From SHZL01 sp963708905 (GTDB lineage Bacteria; Pseudomonadota; Gammaproteobacteria; Xanthomonadales; SZUA-36): 64,000 nucleotides of DNA. A program made the position numbers and the translations under genes. Below, piece by piece: positions 43,275 through 50,446 of this stretch (positions within the stretch are counted from its first letter, which is position 1; each line of letters begins with the position of its first letter). The notes under the pieces were generated by a model. That model ran no database searches and was not told where the DNA came from. It saw nothing but the letters and a program-made list of their open reading frames with translations. The stretch is from positions 1 through 64,000 of the forward strand of contig CAVPUV010000028.1 in the NCBI GenBank assembly GCA_963708905.1, written 5' to 3'.

Positions 43275-43765
43275 TCATGTTCAGGAAAATGACGTTTACG
43301 GCCCAGGTGCTTGCGTCGATGCTCCTGTTCTGCACCGCGGCCGTGGCGGATGAGAATGGTTGCGAGGATCAGAGCTATTCCATCGGTGCTTTTGGCGGTG
43401 AATTCCGGGTTCCGCATTACATGCGTTTGCTGGTGAATATTTCTGATGATGACTCGGTGGAAATTCGCATGGTGCGGAAAATAGATGAGGTTGGTTCAAT
43501 ACATATGATTGCACTACTCAGGAACGGTGAAAATTACCGCCGGCCAAACAGTACTTTGAAACTCATCGATGAATATGAGCTCAATGGCTTCAATGTTCAG
43601 ATCCGCCAGTCAAGTGATACCAGTATCGGTCGCAATCTGTATAGCGCAATAATAGAAAGGGCGGGAGATAAGGCCCATGTGATCGTCGATTCATTAAAGG
43701 CGCTCGATGCGCTCCTGGCCAATGCCGAAGACCTCGACGCGGAGGTCCAGGACTGAACAAGCCGT
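43071..43765 (+). repeat. Tail/immunity direct repeat, copy 1
   Basis: This spans the last 68 codons of the RHS tip, the whole first small exported-protein gene and 9 bases beyond it. It is colinear with 44602-45296 at a fixed distance of 1531 bases and with no net length change. The last 58 bases (43708-43765 against 45239-45296) differ at one position only. Confidence 0.85.
43271..43756 (+). CDS. Putative exported immunity protein 1
   Basis: A 161-residue protein whose ATG overlaps the RHS stop (ATGA); MFRKM two codons later is an alternative start. MTFTAQVLASMLLFCTAAVA is a convincing signal peptide with cleavage before DENG. The mature part is about 135 residues and starts CEDQSYSIGAFGGEFRVPHY, then VEIRMVRKIDEVGSI. 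It ends with an acidic helix (LLANAEDLDAEVQD). I know no named family. Its place directly after the RHS tip suggests an immunity protein acting outside the cytoplasm. Exported immunity proteins exist for toxins that work in the periplasm, so the RHS tip may act on the envelope. Confidence 0.65.
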   Translation: MIMFRKMTFTAQVLASMLLFCTAAVADENGCEDQSYSIGAFGGEFRVPHYMRLLVNISDDDSVEIRMVRKIDEVGSIHMIALLRNGENYRRPNSTLKLIDEYELNGFNVQIRQSSDTSIGRNLYSAIIERAGDKAHVIVDSLKALDALLANAEDLDAEVQD

Positions 43766-43776
43766 CGAGAGGATGG

Positions 43777-43800
43777 AAGGGGAAGGGGAAGGGGAAGGGG
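43777..43800. repeat. Hexamer repeat with four GGGG runs
   Basis: Four GGGG tracts (43779, 43785, 43791, 43797) are spaced by AA, giving an almost perfect (AAGGGG)4. Such spacing can fold into a G-quadruplex. It lies right at the border between repeat copy 1 and the middle cassette. Confidence 0.8.
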
Positions 43801-43894
43801 TCGTGAAGTGTTGCATCTCTAAGTTTTCGACTGTACTTTCACCATTACTCTTTGTGAATCGAGTTGGAAGGTGCCGTACTTAGGCATCCATAGG

Positions 43895-44089
43895 ATGACA
43901 AAGAGTCGCATCGCTCGGTGTCGTGCTAATGCAAGAAACACGACCCCCGACCTGGTGAAAGATGTTTTTGCAATTAAGGCATTTGCCGAACAACAAGGTC
44001 TGAACATTTCTCAGCTTCAGGATCTTTCTAGGATTCTGATTGAAAATAAAAGAACTATCGACGAAGTTGTCTCAGGTTTGCAGAATTAG
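43895..44089 (+). CDS. Orphan RHS-tip tail fragment, cassette 2
   Basis: The frame, from GTG 43871 or ATG 43895, ends in DLVKDVFAIKAFAEQQGLNI and SQLQDLSRILIENKRTIDEV. This lines up residue by residue with the end of the RHS tip (DLVHDAMGLKAFADQQDVNM, DQLKDLARILNQGEVSIDEA). Only about 50 residues are shared, and what precedes them does not resemble the RHS tip. The fragment lacks any RHS core or toxin body. It is probably a displaced tail kept by past recombination, perhaps as a donor of sequence. Whether it is translated is unclear. The exported-protein gene of its own cassette follows 17 bases later. Confidence 0.55.
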   Translation: MTKSRIARCRANARNTTPDLVKDVFAIKAFAEQQGLNISQLQDLSRILIENKRTIDEVVSGLQN

Positions 44090-44105
44090 CTGGAGGCATG
44101 AAGTA

Positions 44106-44570
44106 ATGCAACTACGATTTCCTTCGGAAATTATGATGTTTCTCATGGCATTCCCGCTGGGAATTTCGTGGGCGCAAGGAAGTGAATCAGAGAGCGCGAC
44201 ATTGCGCGCATTTGGCGGGCACATCAATATCCCCGCATACATGGAAGTGCTTGTTCAATTCACCACGCCAGAGTCCATTGAACTGAAAATGTTACGCAAA
44301 CTGGATTCTGCTGGAGAGATCAGATCCTTGATCATCAACAGACACTTCAGCGCAAGTAAAAAAAGTGAGACAACCAGACTTACAAAGATAGCTCAGTATG
44401 AGCTGAACGATTTCGCCGTTCAATTGTTCGAACCACATCTTCAACTTTGGAAGTCAAACCTCAAATTGGCGCTAATTTCCAGATGTGGCGAATCGGGAAA
44501 CGTCATAGTTGAATCCAAAGAGGCATTGGATCAGTTCCTAATTCAAGCTTCACCCGCAGATTGTGCCTGA
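44106..44570 (+). CDS. Putative exported immunity protein 2 (diverged)
   Basis: The ATG at 44106 follows GGAGG by nine bases; 154 residues. A signal peptide is visible (MMFLMAFPLGISWA before QGSES). The core LRAFGGHINIPAYMEVLVQF and IELKMLRKLDSAGEIRSLII matches the GAFGGEFRVPHYMRLLV and VEIRMVRKIDEVGSI regions of the proteins on either side. Spacing is the same, but overall similarity is much lower, and it lacks their CEDQS start. It is thus a third, diverged member of the same family, presumably specific for a different tip. Confidence 0.6.
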   Translation: MQLRFPSEIMMFLMAFPLGISWAQGSESESATLRAFGGHINIPAYMEVLVQFTTPESIELKMLRKLDSAGEIRSLIINRHFSASKKSETTRLTKIAQYELNDFAVQLFEPHLQLWKSNLKLALISRCGESGNVIVESKEALDQFLIQASPADCA

Positions 44571-44805
44571 AAGGGCAAGGCGTCAGGGCAAGGGGCAGGC
44601 AAGGGGTAAACTGACGGGTATCATCGGCAACGCGGCCGGATTGACAGCAACACAAATGGACCTCATCAAGGAGGGCATGGGCCTCAAGGTCTTTGCCGAT
44701 CAGCTGGGCGTTAATATGAACCAGCTCAAGGACCTTGCCCGGATTATCCACCAGGGTGAAGTATCCGTTGGCGAGGCCATCAAACAGTTGGAGGTGTTGG
44801 AATGA
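44563..44805 (+). CDS. Orphan RHS-tip tail fragment, cassette 3
   Basis: From about 44602 the frame encodes RGKLTGIIGNAAGLTATQMD followed by DQLGVNMNQLKDLARIIHQ and ends AIKQLEVLE, nearly the same as the RHS tail. The twelve or so codons before it come from a G-rich junction and look non-native. The ATG at 44563 overlaps the end of the cassette 2 gene, and its stop overlaps the next start as ATGA, just as in the main RHS gene. A free 68-residue tail could be made by translational coupling, or the frame could merely be a recombination donor. Confidence 0.55.
   Translation: MPERARRQGKGQARGKLTGIIGNAAGLTATQMDLIKEGMGLKVFADQLGVNMNQLKDLARIIHQGEVSVGEAIKQLEVLE
44574..44606. repeat. G-rich junction before repeat copy 2
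   Basis: Several runs of two to four G separated by CA, A or AA occupy this stretch (GGGCAAGG, CAGGGCAAGGGG, CAAGGGG). It mirrors the G-run array at 43777-43800, and copy 2 of the 695-bp repeat begins within it. Confidence 0.6.
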
Positions 44806-45296
44806 TCATGTCCAGGAGAATGACGGTGACGGGCCTGGTGCTCTTAGCGCTGGTGCTGGTCTACACCGCGGCCGTGGCGGCTGAGGGAGGTTGCGAGGAT
44901 CAGAGCTACTCCATCGGTGCTTTTGGCGGTGAATTCAAGGTTCCGCATTATATGCGTTTGGTGGTGAACACATCCGATGATGGCTCGGTGGAAATTCGCA
45001 TGGTGCGGAAGATCGATGAGGAGGGTCCAATAACACTCATGACAATACTCAGGAACGACGAAAAGGATCGACCAGTTGGCAAAACTTCTAGACTCGTCGA
45101 TTCATATGAGCTCAATGGCTTCACTGTTCAGATCTACCAGTCCAGCGATCCCGATATTTCCCGAAATCTGTACAGCGCCTTGATTGAACGAAGGGGCGAT
45201 AAGGGGCAAGTGATCATCAAATCGTTGCGCGCACTCAATGCGCTCCTGGCCAATGCCGAAGACCTCGACGCGGAGGTCCTGGACTGAACAAGCCGT
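44602..45296 (+). repeat. Tail/immunity direct repeat, copy 2
   Basis: Partner of 43071-43765, equal in length and colinear throughout. Recombination between the copies would remove exactly 1531 bases, including the middle cassette, and would leave one intact tail/immunity unit in frame with the RHS gene. Confidence 0.85.
44802..45287 (+). CDS. Putative exported immunity protein 3
   Basis: A 161-residue protein, the same length as immunity protein 1 and clearly its close paralogue (CEDQSYSIGAFGGEFKVPHY, VEIRMVRKIDEEGPI, LLANAEDLDAEVLD). The signal peptide differs (MTVTGLVLLALVLVYTAAVA). Differences cluster in the middle (residues about 75-125), while the two ends are nearly unchanged at the DNA level. 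That pattern fits specificity residues in the centre and conserved flanks used for recombination. The start overlaps the stop of the tail fragment as ATGA. The gene ends just before the convergent EF-G paralogue. Confidence 0.65.
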   Translation: MIMSRRMTVTGLVLLALVLVYTAAVAAEGGCEDQSYSIGAFGGEFKVPHYMRLVVNTSDDGSVEIRMVRKIDEEGPITLMTILRNDEKDRPVGKTSRLVDSYELNGFTVQIYQSSDPDISRNLYSALIERRGDKGQVIIKSLRALNALLANAEDLDAEVLD

Positions 45297-45308
45297 AAAA
45301 GTGATGGA

Positions 45309-45323
45309 GCCCCCTGTCGGGGC
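45309..45323. terminator. Weak hairpin between convergent genes
   Basis: GCCCC (45309-45313) and GGGGC (45319-45323) pair around a five-base loop between the stops of immunity protein 3 and the EF-G paralogue. There is no adjoining T-run. Confidence 0.35.
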
Positions 45324-45327
45324 CCGA

Positions 45328-47370
45328 TCAGCCTACCTCCCTCGGCTTGTAATCCGCCTCCAGAGCGCGCTGGATGTCATGTGGCACCGGGTCGTAGTGG
45401 CTGAACTCCATGGTGAAGCTGCCCTGGCCCTGGGTCATGCTTTTCAGCTCGGTGTGGTAGTCGGTCAAACCGCTCAGCGGCATGTCTGCGCGCACCGTGA
45501 GGAAGCCGCCGCTGAGGCTTTCAGTGCCGCTGATCCTGGCTCTGCGGCTGGCCAGGTTGCCGGTCACGTCGCCCATGTGTGTATCCGGCACGGTGACGTC
45601 GATGCTGACGATGGGCTCCAGTATCTGTGGGCCTGCATTGCGGATGGCGTCCTTGAAGGCATGATGCCCGGCAATGACAAACGCGATTTCCTTTGAATCC
45701 ACTGGATGAAATTTGCCGTCGTATACGGTCACCTCGATGTCCTGCAACTGGTAACCGGCAATGGCGCCTTCTTCCAGTACCTGGCGTACGCCTTTCTCCA
45801 CGGCCGGGATGAGGTTGGTGGGAATGGAGCCGCCAACCACCTTGTTGACAAAGGCAAATCCCTCACCCCGCCCCAAGGGCCGGACGCGCAGGTATACTTC
45901 ACCAAACTGACCGGCGCCGCCGGTCTGCTTTTTGTGCCGGTAGTGGCCTTCGGCGGCGCGCGTGACGGTTTCGCGATAGGCAATGCGCGGCGGCCGGGTG
46001 TCGACTTCCACGTTGTAGCGGCTGTTCAGGCGCTGCATCATGACCCGCATATGCAATTCGCCGAGCCCGCGTATCACGGTTTCATTCAGTTCCTGGTTGT
46101 GTTCGACGATGAAACAGGGGTCTTCTTCGGTCAGCCGCATCAGGGACTGGGCCAGTTTCTGCTCCTGACCGCGTGCCTTGACATTGATCGCCAGTCCATA
46201 CATGGGCCGCGGAAAGTCAAGCGGCTTGAGGCGGAAGTGATCTTCCTCATGCGAGTCGTGCAGGATGGCATCGAAGTGAATATCTTCCACTTTGGCCACG
46301 GCGCAGATGTCTCCCGGAATGCCCGCGTCCACTTCCAGGTGCCTGCCGCCCTGTATCCTGAACACATGGCCCACCTTGAATGGTTTGCGTGCATCACCGA
46401 TCAACAGCTGGCTGTCGGGCCTTACCGTTCCCTGGTAGATGCGGAAGATGCTGAGTTTGCCGACGAAGGGGTCATTGCTGATCTTGAACACGTGGGCCAC
46501 CACGTGCGCGTCGGGGTCGGGCTTAACCACGACTTCCAGGGCATTCTTGTCCTCGCCCTTGAGAATCGGCGGTGGATTGCCTTCCAGCGGGTTGGGCATC
46601 AGGCGTTTGCACAGGTGCAGAAATTCTCCCAGGCCGGCGCCGGATACGGCGGAAGTGAAACAAATGGGCACCAGGTGGCCTTCACGCAATGCGCGTTCGA
46701 AGGCGTCATGCAATTCATCACGGGAAAGCTCCTGGCCTTCGAGGTATTTTTCCATCAAGGATTCGCTGGTCTCCACCACCTGGTCGATAATGGCTCCATG
46801 CGCTTCGGCCAGGGAGAGTACGTCGGTTCCACCCTCGGTCTGGAAAAAGCAGTCGCGCACGGTGCTGAAATTCTCCGCGGGCAGGTTGATGGGCAGACAT
46901 TCAGGACCGAATTCTTCGCGGATGTCCTTGATCAGTTGCGCCAGATTAACGCCGGGCAGATCCATCTTGTTGATGATGATGATCCGGCACAAGCGGCGGC
47001 TCTTGGCCCGGTGCATCAGCCGGCGGGTGGACAGCTCGATTCCGCTATGCGCATTGATGACGATAGCGGTAGTTTCCGTGGCTGCCATGGCAGGCAGCGT
47101 CGGGCCACGGAAATCGGAAAATCCCGGGGTATCGATCAGGTTGATATGTATGCCCTCGAAATCCAGGCTGGCAATGGCCGAATCCAGCGAGTGCTGATAT
47201 TCCTTTTCCAAAGGATCGTGATCGGTGGTTGTCGTGCCGCGAGCGATGGTTCCCGCTTCACCGATGGTTGCCGATTTGACCAGCAGTGCTTCGGTCAAGG
47301 TCGTCTTGCCTGCACCCGTGTGGCCGACCAGGGTGATGTTACGGATATCCTCGGTGCGATACGTCGGCAT
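45328..47370 (-). CDS. Elongation factor G-like GTPase (EF-G paralogue)
   Basis: I start this at the ATG at 47370 (MPTYRTEDIRNITLVGHTGA) with GAGGA ahead of it; the frame extends to 47424. The protein has about 680 residues. GTPase motifs are GHTGAGKTT (G1), DTPGFSDF (G3) and INKMDLPG (G4). Domains II-V follow, with QTGGAGQFGEVYLRV in domain IV and MGDVTGNLASRRARISG in domain V. The divergence of G1 and of the domain IV tip marks it as the second EF-G type found beside canonical FusA in many bacteria, not the main translocase. Its exact role (ribosome recycling or another GTP-dependent step) is not established. Confidence 0.85.
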   Translation of the reverse strand: MPTYRTEDIRNITLVGHTGAGKTTLTEALLVKSATIGEAGTIARGTTTTDHDPLEKEYQHSLDSAIASLDFEGIHINLIDTPGFSDFRGPTLPAMAATETTAIVINAHSGIELSTRRLMHRAKSRRLCRIIIINKMDLPGVNLAQLIKDIREEFGPECLPINLPAENFSTVRDCFFQTEGGTDVLSLAEAHGAIIDQVVETSESLMEKYLEGQELSRDELHDAFERALREGHLVPICFTSAVSGAGLGEFLHLCKRLMPNPLEGNPPPILKGEDKNALEVVVKPDPDAHVVAHVFKISNDPFVGKLSIFRIYQGTVRPDSQLLIGDARKPFKVGHVFRIQGGRHLEVDAGIPGDICAVAKVEDIHFDAILHDSHEEDHFRLKPLDFPRPMYGLAINVKARGQEQKLAQSLMRLTEEDPCFIVEHNQELNETVIRGLGELHMRVMMQRLNSRYNVEVDTRPPRIAYRETVTRAAEGHYRHKKQTGGAGQFGEVYLRVRPLGRGEGFAFVNKVVGGSIPTNLIPAVEKGVRQVLEEGAIAGYQLQDIEVTVYDGKFHPVDSKEIAFVIAGHHAFKDAIRNAGPQILEPIVSIDVTVPDTHMGDVTGNLASRRARISGTESLSGGFLTVRADMPLSGLTDYHTELKSMTQGQGSFTMEFSHYDPVPHDIQRALEADYKPREVG

Positions 47371-47549
47371 GCAGTGTTCCTCATCGTTCGGGTTGGACCG
47401 ACATCCTAGTACAGATTTTCGCATTACGGAACCCGATGGATCAATTAGTTGTCATATTTTGCGGATGTGAGAAATAGCCGGTAGACATGGGCTTCTCGGT
47501 CCAAACACTCCATAGGATTGGCAGTTTATCTGCCTGCTTTCCCCTCTTG

Positions 47550-47576
47550 GCGGCGCCCTCGTGGCGCCGCTTTTTT
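47550..47576 (+). terminator. Strong intrinsic terminator upstream of aspartate kinase
   Basis: GCGGCGCC (47550-47557), loop CTCGT, GGCGCCGC (47563-47570), then T6. It points along the plus strand, yet no gene lies upstream on that strand for more than 2 kb: the neighbour runs the other way. It must end a short RNA or act as an attenuator. Confidence 0.85.
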
Positions 47577-47687
47577 CGATTCTGGCTTTCTCAGGGCGAT
47601 GGCGCCGGCTACCTGTACAGCGTGTGGTGTTTTCGGTAATGTTCCCGCTGTACTATTCGTCGGCCTTCCGCCTATGAGGTTTTCCCC

Positions 47688-49097
47688 ATGAACACGAAGT
47701 GGATGGTGCTGAAGTTTGGTGGCACCAGTGTGTCCGGCCTGCCTCAATGGACAGCCATTGCTGCTCTGATGCTGCAACGGCTGAGCGCTGGCTACCGGGT
47801 CTTGCTGGTATGTTCCGCCGTCGCCGGGGTTACCAACGCCTTGTCCGCATTGGCTGAAGAGCCAGGTTCTGAAGAAAAACTTGCCGCCGTGTTGGAACGC
47901 CACCGCCTTTTGGCAGCTGAATTGGGGGTCTCCGGGACCCGTTGGCTGGAACAGGCGGAAAGTATGCTGCGTCGCTGCGCCAGATCTCTCGCCGCGGAGA
48001 ACAATTACCCGGCCCAGGCGGAATTGCTCGCAATAGGGGAGTGGCTCAGTACCCGCATCGGCGCCGCTTTTTTACAACAGTTCGCGGCCGTCAGTTGGGT
48101 GGATGTGCGTGAAGCCCTACAGGTGCTGGATGAGCCCGAACTTTCCCCCGCCCGTCAATGGTTGTCTGCCTGTTGCGCGCCCGGAGCGGATGCGGATCTT
48201 CAGCGGCGTTGGGAACAACTGGCGCCGGTTGTGATCACCCAGGGTTTCATAGCCAGCACCAGCAGGGGGCAAACGGCACTATTGGGGCGCGGCGGCTCAG
48301 ACACTTCAGCGGCTTTGCTGGCCGGACGTTTGCGCGCCTTCGAGCTGGAAATCTGGACCGATGTGCCGGGCTTGTTCAGTGCCGACCCGCGTCTGGTGCC
48401 GGAAGCTCGCCTGTTGATCGAACTCGACTATGCCGAAGCACTGGAAATGGCGGCCAGTGGCGCCAAGGTGGTTCACCCGCGCTGCATACGCACCGCGGCG
48501 GCTAACGCCACCCCGGTGGTCATTCGCGATACTGCGCGTCCGCAGCTGGCAGGGACCCGGATCATCGACACCGCCGCCAGGGTCCATGGCGTCAAAGCCA
48601 TAACTTGCCAGAAAGGGATGGTGGTATTGCTGTTGCAGAACATCGACAGCCGTCGTGAAGTGGGTTTCCTCGCCCGGGTGTTCGACATTTTTCGCCGGCA
48701 TGGCCTGTCCATCGATTTGGTTGCAACCTCCGAGACAACGACTACCGTTGCCATCAACGGGCCGGCAAACCACCTGGATGAACACGCGCTCGCTGCAGTG
48801 GTGACCGAGCTGCAAACCCAGTGTACAGTCAACGTCTTTTCCGACTGCGTGTGCATCAACCTGGTAGGCAGCGCGGTCAGGACTGCGCTGGCCAGGGCGC
48901 AGTCGACCATGCATTTCTTTGATGATCATCCATTATTGATGCTGTCGCAGTCGGCCAACGACCTTTGTCTCAGCCTGCTGATCAAGGCCCAGGACCACGA
49001 AATCCTGCTGCGGAAAGCGCACTCGATGTTGATTCCAGCCGGGTCTGAAGTGCCGGCAGGCGTTTTTGGCGCGCGTTGGCTGGAAATACAGTCATGA
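47688..49097 (+). CDS. Aspartate kinase
   Basis: The protein has 469 residues. The amino-acid kinase domain shows VLKFGGTSVSG (8-18), GRGGSDTSAALLAG (about 203-216), TDVPGLFSADPRLVPEARL and MAASGAKVVHPRC. C-terminal ACT-type domains (HGVKAITCQKGMVVLLLQ, DLVATSETTTTVAI) should bind feedback effectors such as lysine or threonine. The sequence style recalls the kinase half of the LysAC fusion (aspartate kinase/diaminopimelate decarboxylase) of Xanthomonas relatives, but here it is free-standing. It makes aspartyl phosphate for lysine, diaminopimelate, threonine and methionine. The stop overlaps the MurL start (ATGA), linking diaminopimelate supply with cell-wall precursor synthesis. Confidence 0.85.
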   Translation: MNTKWMVLKFGGTSVSGLPQWTAIAALMLQRLSAGYRVLLVCSAVAGVTNALSALAEEPGSEEKLAAVLERHRLLAAELGVSGTRWLEQAESMLRRCARSLAAENNYPAQAELLAIGEWLSTRIGAAFLQQFAAVSWVDVREALQVLDEPELSPARQWLSACCAPGADADLQRRWEQLAPVVITQGFIASTSRGQTALLGRGGSDTSAALLAGRLRAFELEIWTDVPGLFSADPRLVPEARLLIELDYAEALEMAASGAKVVHPRCIRTAAANATPVVIRDTARPQLAGTRIIDTAARVHGVKAITCQKGMVVLLLQNIDSRREVGFLARVFDIFRRHGLSIDLVATSETTTTVAINGPANHLDEHALAAVVTELQTQCTVNVFSDCVCINLVGSAVRTALARAQSTMHFFDDHPLLMLSQSANDLCLSLLIKAQDHEILLRKAHSMLIPAGSEVPAGVFGARWLEIQS

Positions 49098-50446
49098 GGG
49101 AAAACACCCGCGATCCCCGTGCGGCGGCGAAGTTTCGTTTCGGCCGCTGTCGCTACGACAAGGCTACGGGCGAGGTTGCGCTGAGCTACTCTTTTGACAC
49201 GGGCGCGGAATTGGTGGAGAAACTGGTTTTTCCGCACGCACCCTGGCCGCCAGAACCCAGCCGGCAAGCTGCTTTTGAGCAGGCATTGAACCTTCTGCAC
49301 CTGATCGCCGGTGTCAGTTACTACAAAGCCGGCTTGCCTCCCGAGGTCGGTTTTGACGGCCCGACCCCGGCCCCTGCGCTGGCGGAGTTTATCACCCGGC
49401 TTTATATCCAGGGACTGGCGGAGTTCAGTTATGTCAACCAGGTCGATGTGGCTGGCCGATTGCGGCTGACCTCAGGCGCGCAAGCCGCTCCTGCCGCACA
49501 AGACCTGCTGCTGCCGGAACGGGCCCTGGTGGCGATGGGTGGGGGAAAAGACAGTCTGGTCGGCCTGGACCTCATGCGCCGCACTGGCATGGAGCTCATG
49601 CCGGTCTGCATCGGTACATCCAGCCTGATCAGTGACACGGTCACGATGGCAGGTCTTCCGCTGTTGCGCATCAGCCGCCAGCTTGCGCCCGAACTAACGG
49701 CCCTGAATGCAGCCGGCGCCTGGAATGGGCACGTGCCGGTGACGGCGATTAATTCAGCGGTCCTGCTGTGCGCCGCCATTCTCTATGGTTTCCGCTACGT
49801 GGTTTTCTCCAACGAGCGATCCGCAGACGAAGCGACGCTGATTACCGCCAATGGCCTGGCAGTGAATCACCAATACAGCAAGACCTCTGTTTTTGAAAAG
49901 TCCTTGCGCGAGGTGGTGCGAACTTTTGTCAGTCCGGACATCGAATATTTCTCGATACTGCGGCCCTTTTCGGAGCTGGAAATTGTCCGCCGGTTCAGTG
50001 CGCTGACTTCTTTTCACCAGGTATATTCGAGTTGCAACCGCAATTTTCACTTGCACGGCTCGGCGCTGGATGGCCGCTGGTGCGGTCATTGCCCCAAATG
50101 CCGTTTCGCCGCGCTCAGCCTGGCGGTTTTTCTCTCGCCTGCCGAAGTCCGTGGCATACAGGGTTTCGACCTGCTCGATGACCTTGCGCAGTTGGAAGGT
50201 TTTCGCGCCATCTGTGGACTGGGACGTGACAAACCGTTTGAATGCGTCGGGGAAACCGGCGAGAGCCGGGCTGCGTTGGCTGCGCTGGCGCAGCGTGCGC
50301 AGTGGCGTGACCATGCCGTGGTGCGAGCCCTTTTGCCCGAATTACAGGGCGTGGACGTGCCCGCCATGGAGACCTTGCTGCTACCATCCGCCGCCCATTT
50401 TATTCCACGGGCGATCATGTCCGTCCTGCCCGGAGAGTTTGGCTGA
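49094..50446 (+). CDS. murL: UDP-MurNAc-L-Ala-L-Glu epimerase MurL
   Basis: The ATG at 49094 overlaps the aspartate kinase stop; 450 residues. LVAMGGGKDSLVGLDLMRRT carries a PP-loop-like ATP-binding motif, and DGRWCGHCPKCRFAALSLAV has a Cys cluster. Both, with the neighbour MurD2, identify the MurL family described in Xanthomonas oryzae. MurL uses ATP to epimerise the terminal L-Glu of UDP-MurNAc-L-Ala-L-Glu to D-Glu, replacing glutamate racemase in peptidoglycan synthesis. It shares the G at 50446 with the next gene's ATG, so translation is coupled. I base the call on family memory plus context. Confidence 0.85.
   Translation: MRENTRDPRAAAKFRFGRCRYDKATGEVALSYSFDTGAELVEKLVFPHAPWPPEPSRQAAFEQALNLLHLIAGVSYYKAGLPPEVGFDGPTPAPALAEFITRLYIQGLAEFSYVNQVDVAGRLRLTSGAQAAPAAQDLLLPERALVAMGGGKDSLVGLDLMRRTGMELMPVCIGTSSLISDTVTMAGLPLLRISRQLAPELTALNAAGAWNGHVPVTAINSAVLLCAAILYGFRYVVFSNERSADEATLITANGLAVNHQYSKTSVFEKSLREVVRTFVSPDIEYFSILRPFSELEIVRRFSALTSFHQVYSSCNRNFHLHGSALDGRWCGHCPKCRFAALSLAVFLSPAEVRGIQGFDLLDDLAQLEGFRAICGLGRDKPFECVGETGESRAALAALAQRAQWRDHAVVRALLPELQGVDVPAMETLLLPSAAHFIPRAIMSVLPGEFG

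Noticed and set aside
43777..45296. Considered as a CRISPR-like or integron cassette array
   Set aside because: Repeats are hundreds of bases long with coding content, no short spacer pattern, no attC-type ends and no cas or integrase gene.
45706..47409. 567-codon open frame on the plus strand
   Set aside because: Antisense to the EF-G paralogue, whose GTPase motifs are intact; His- and Gln-rich with no recognisable domain.
47400..47690. Lysine riboswitch ahead of aspartate kinase
   Set aside because: Only the terminator is convincing; I cannot see the conserved five-helix lysine core in so short a leader.
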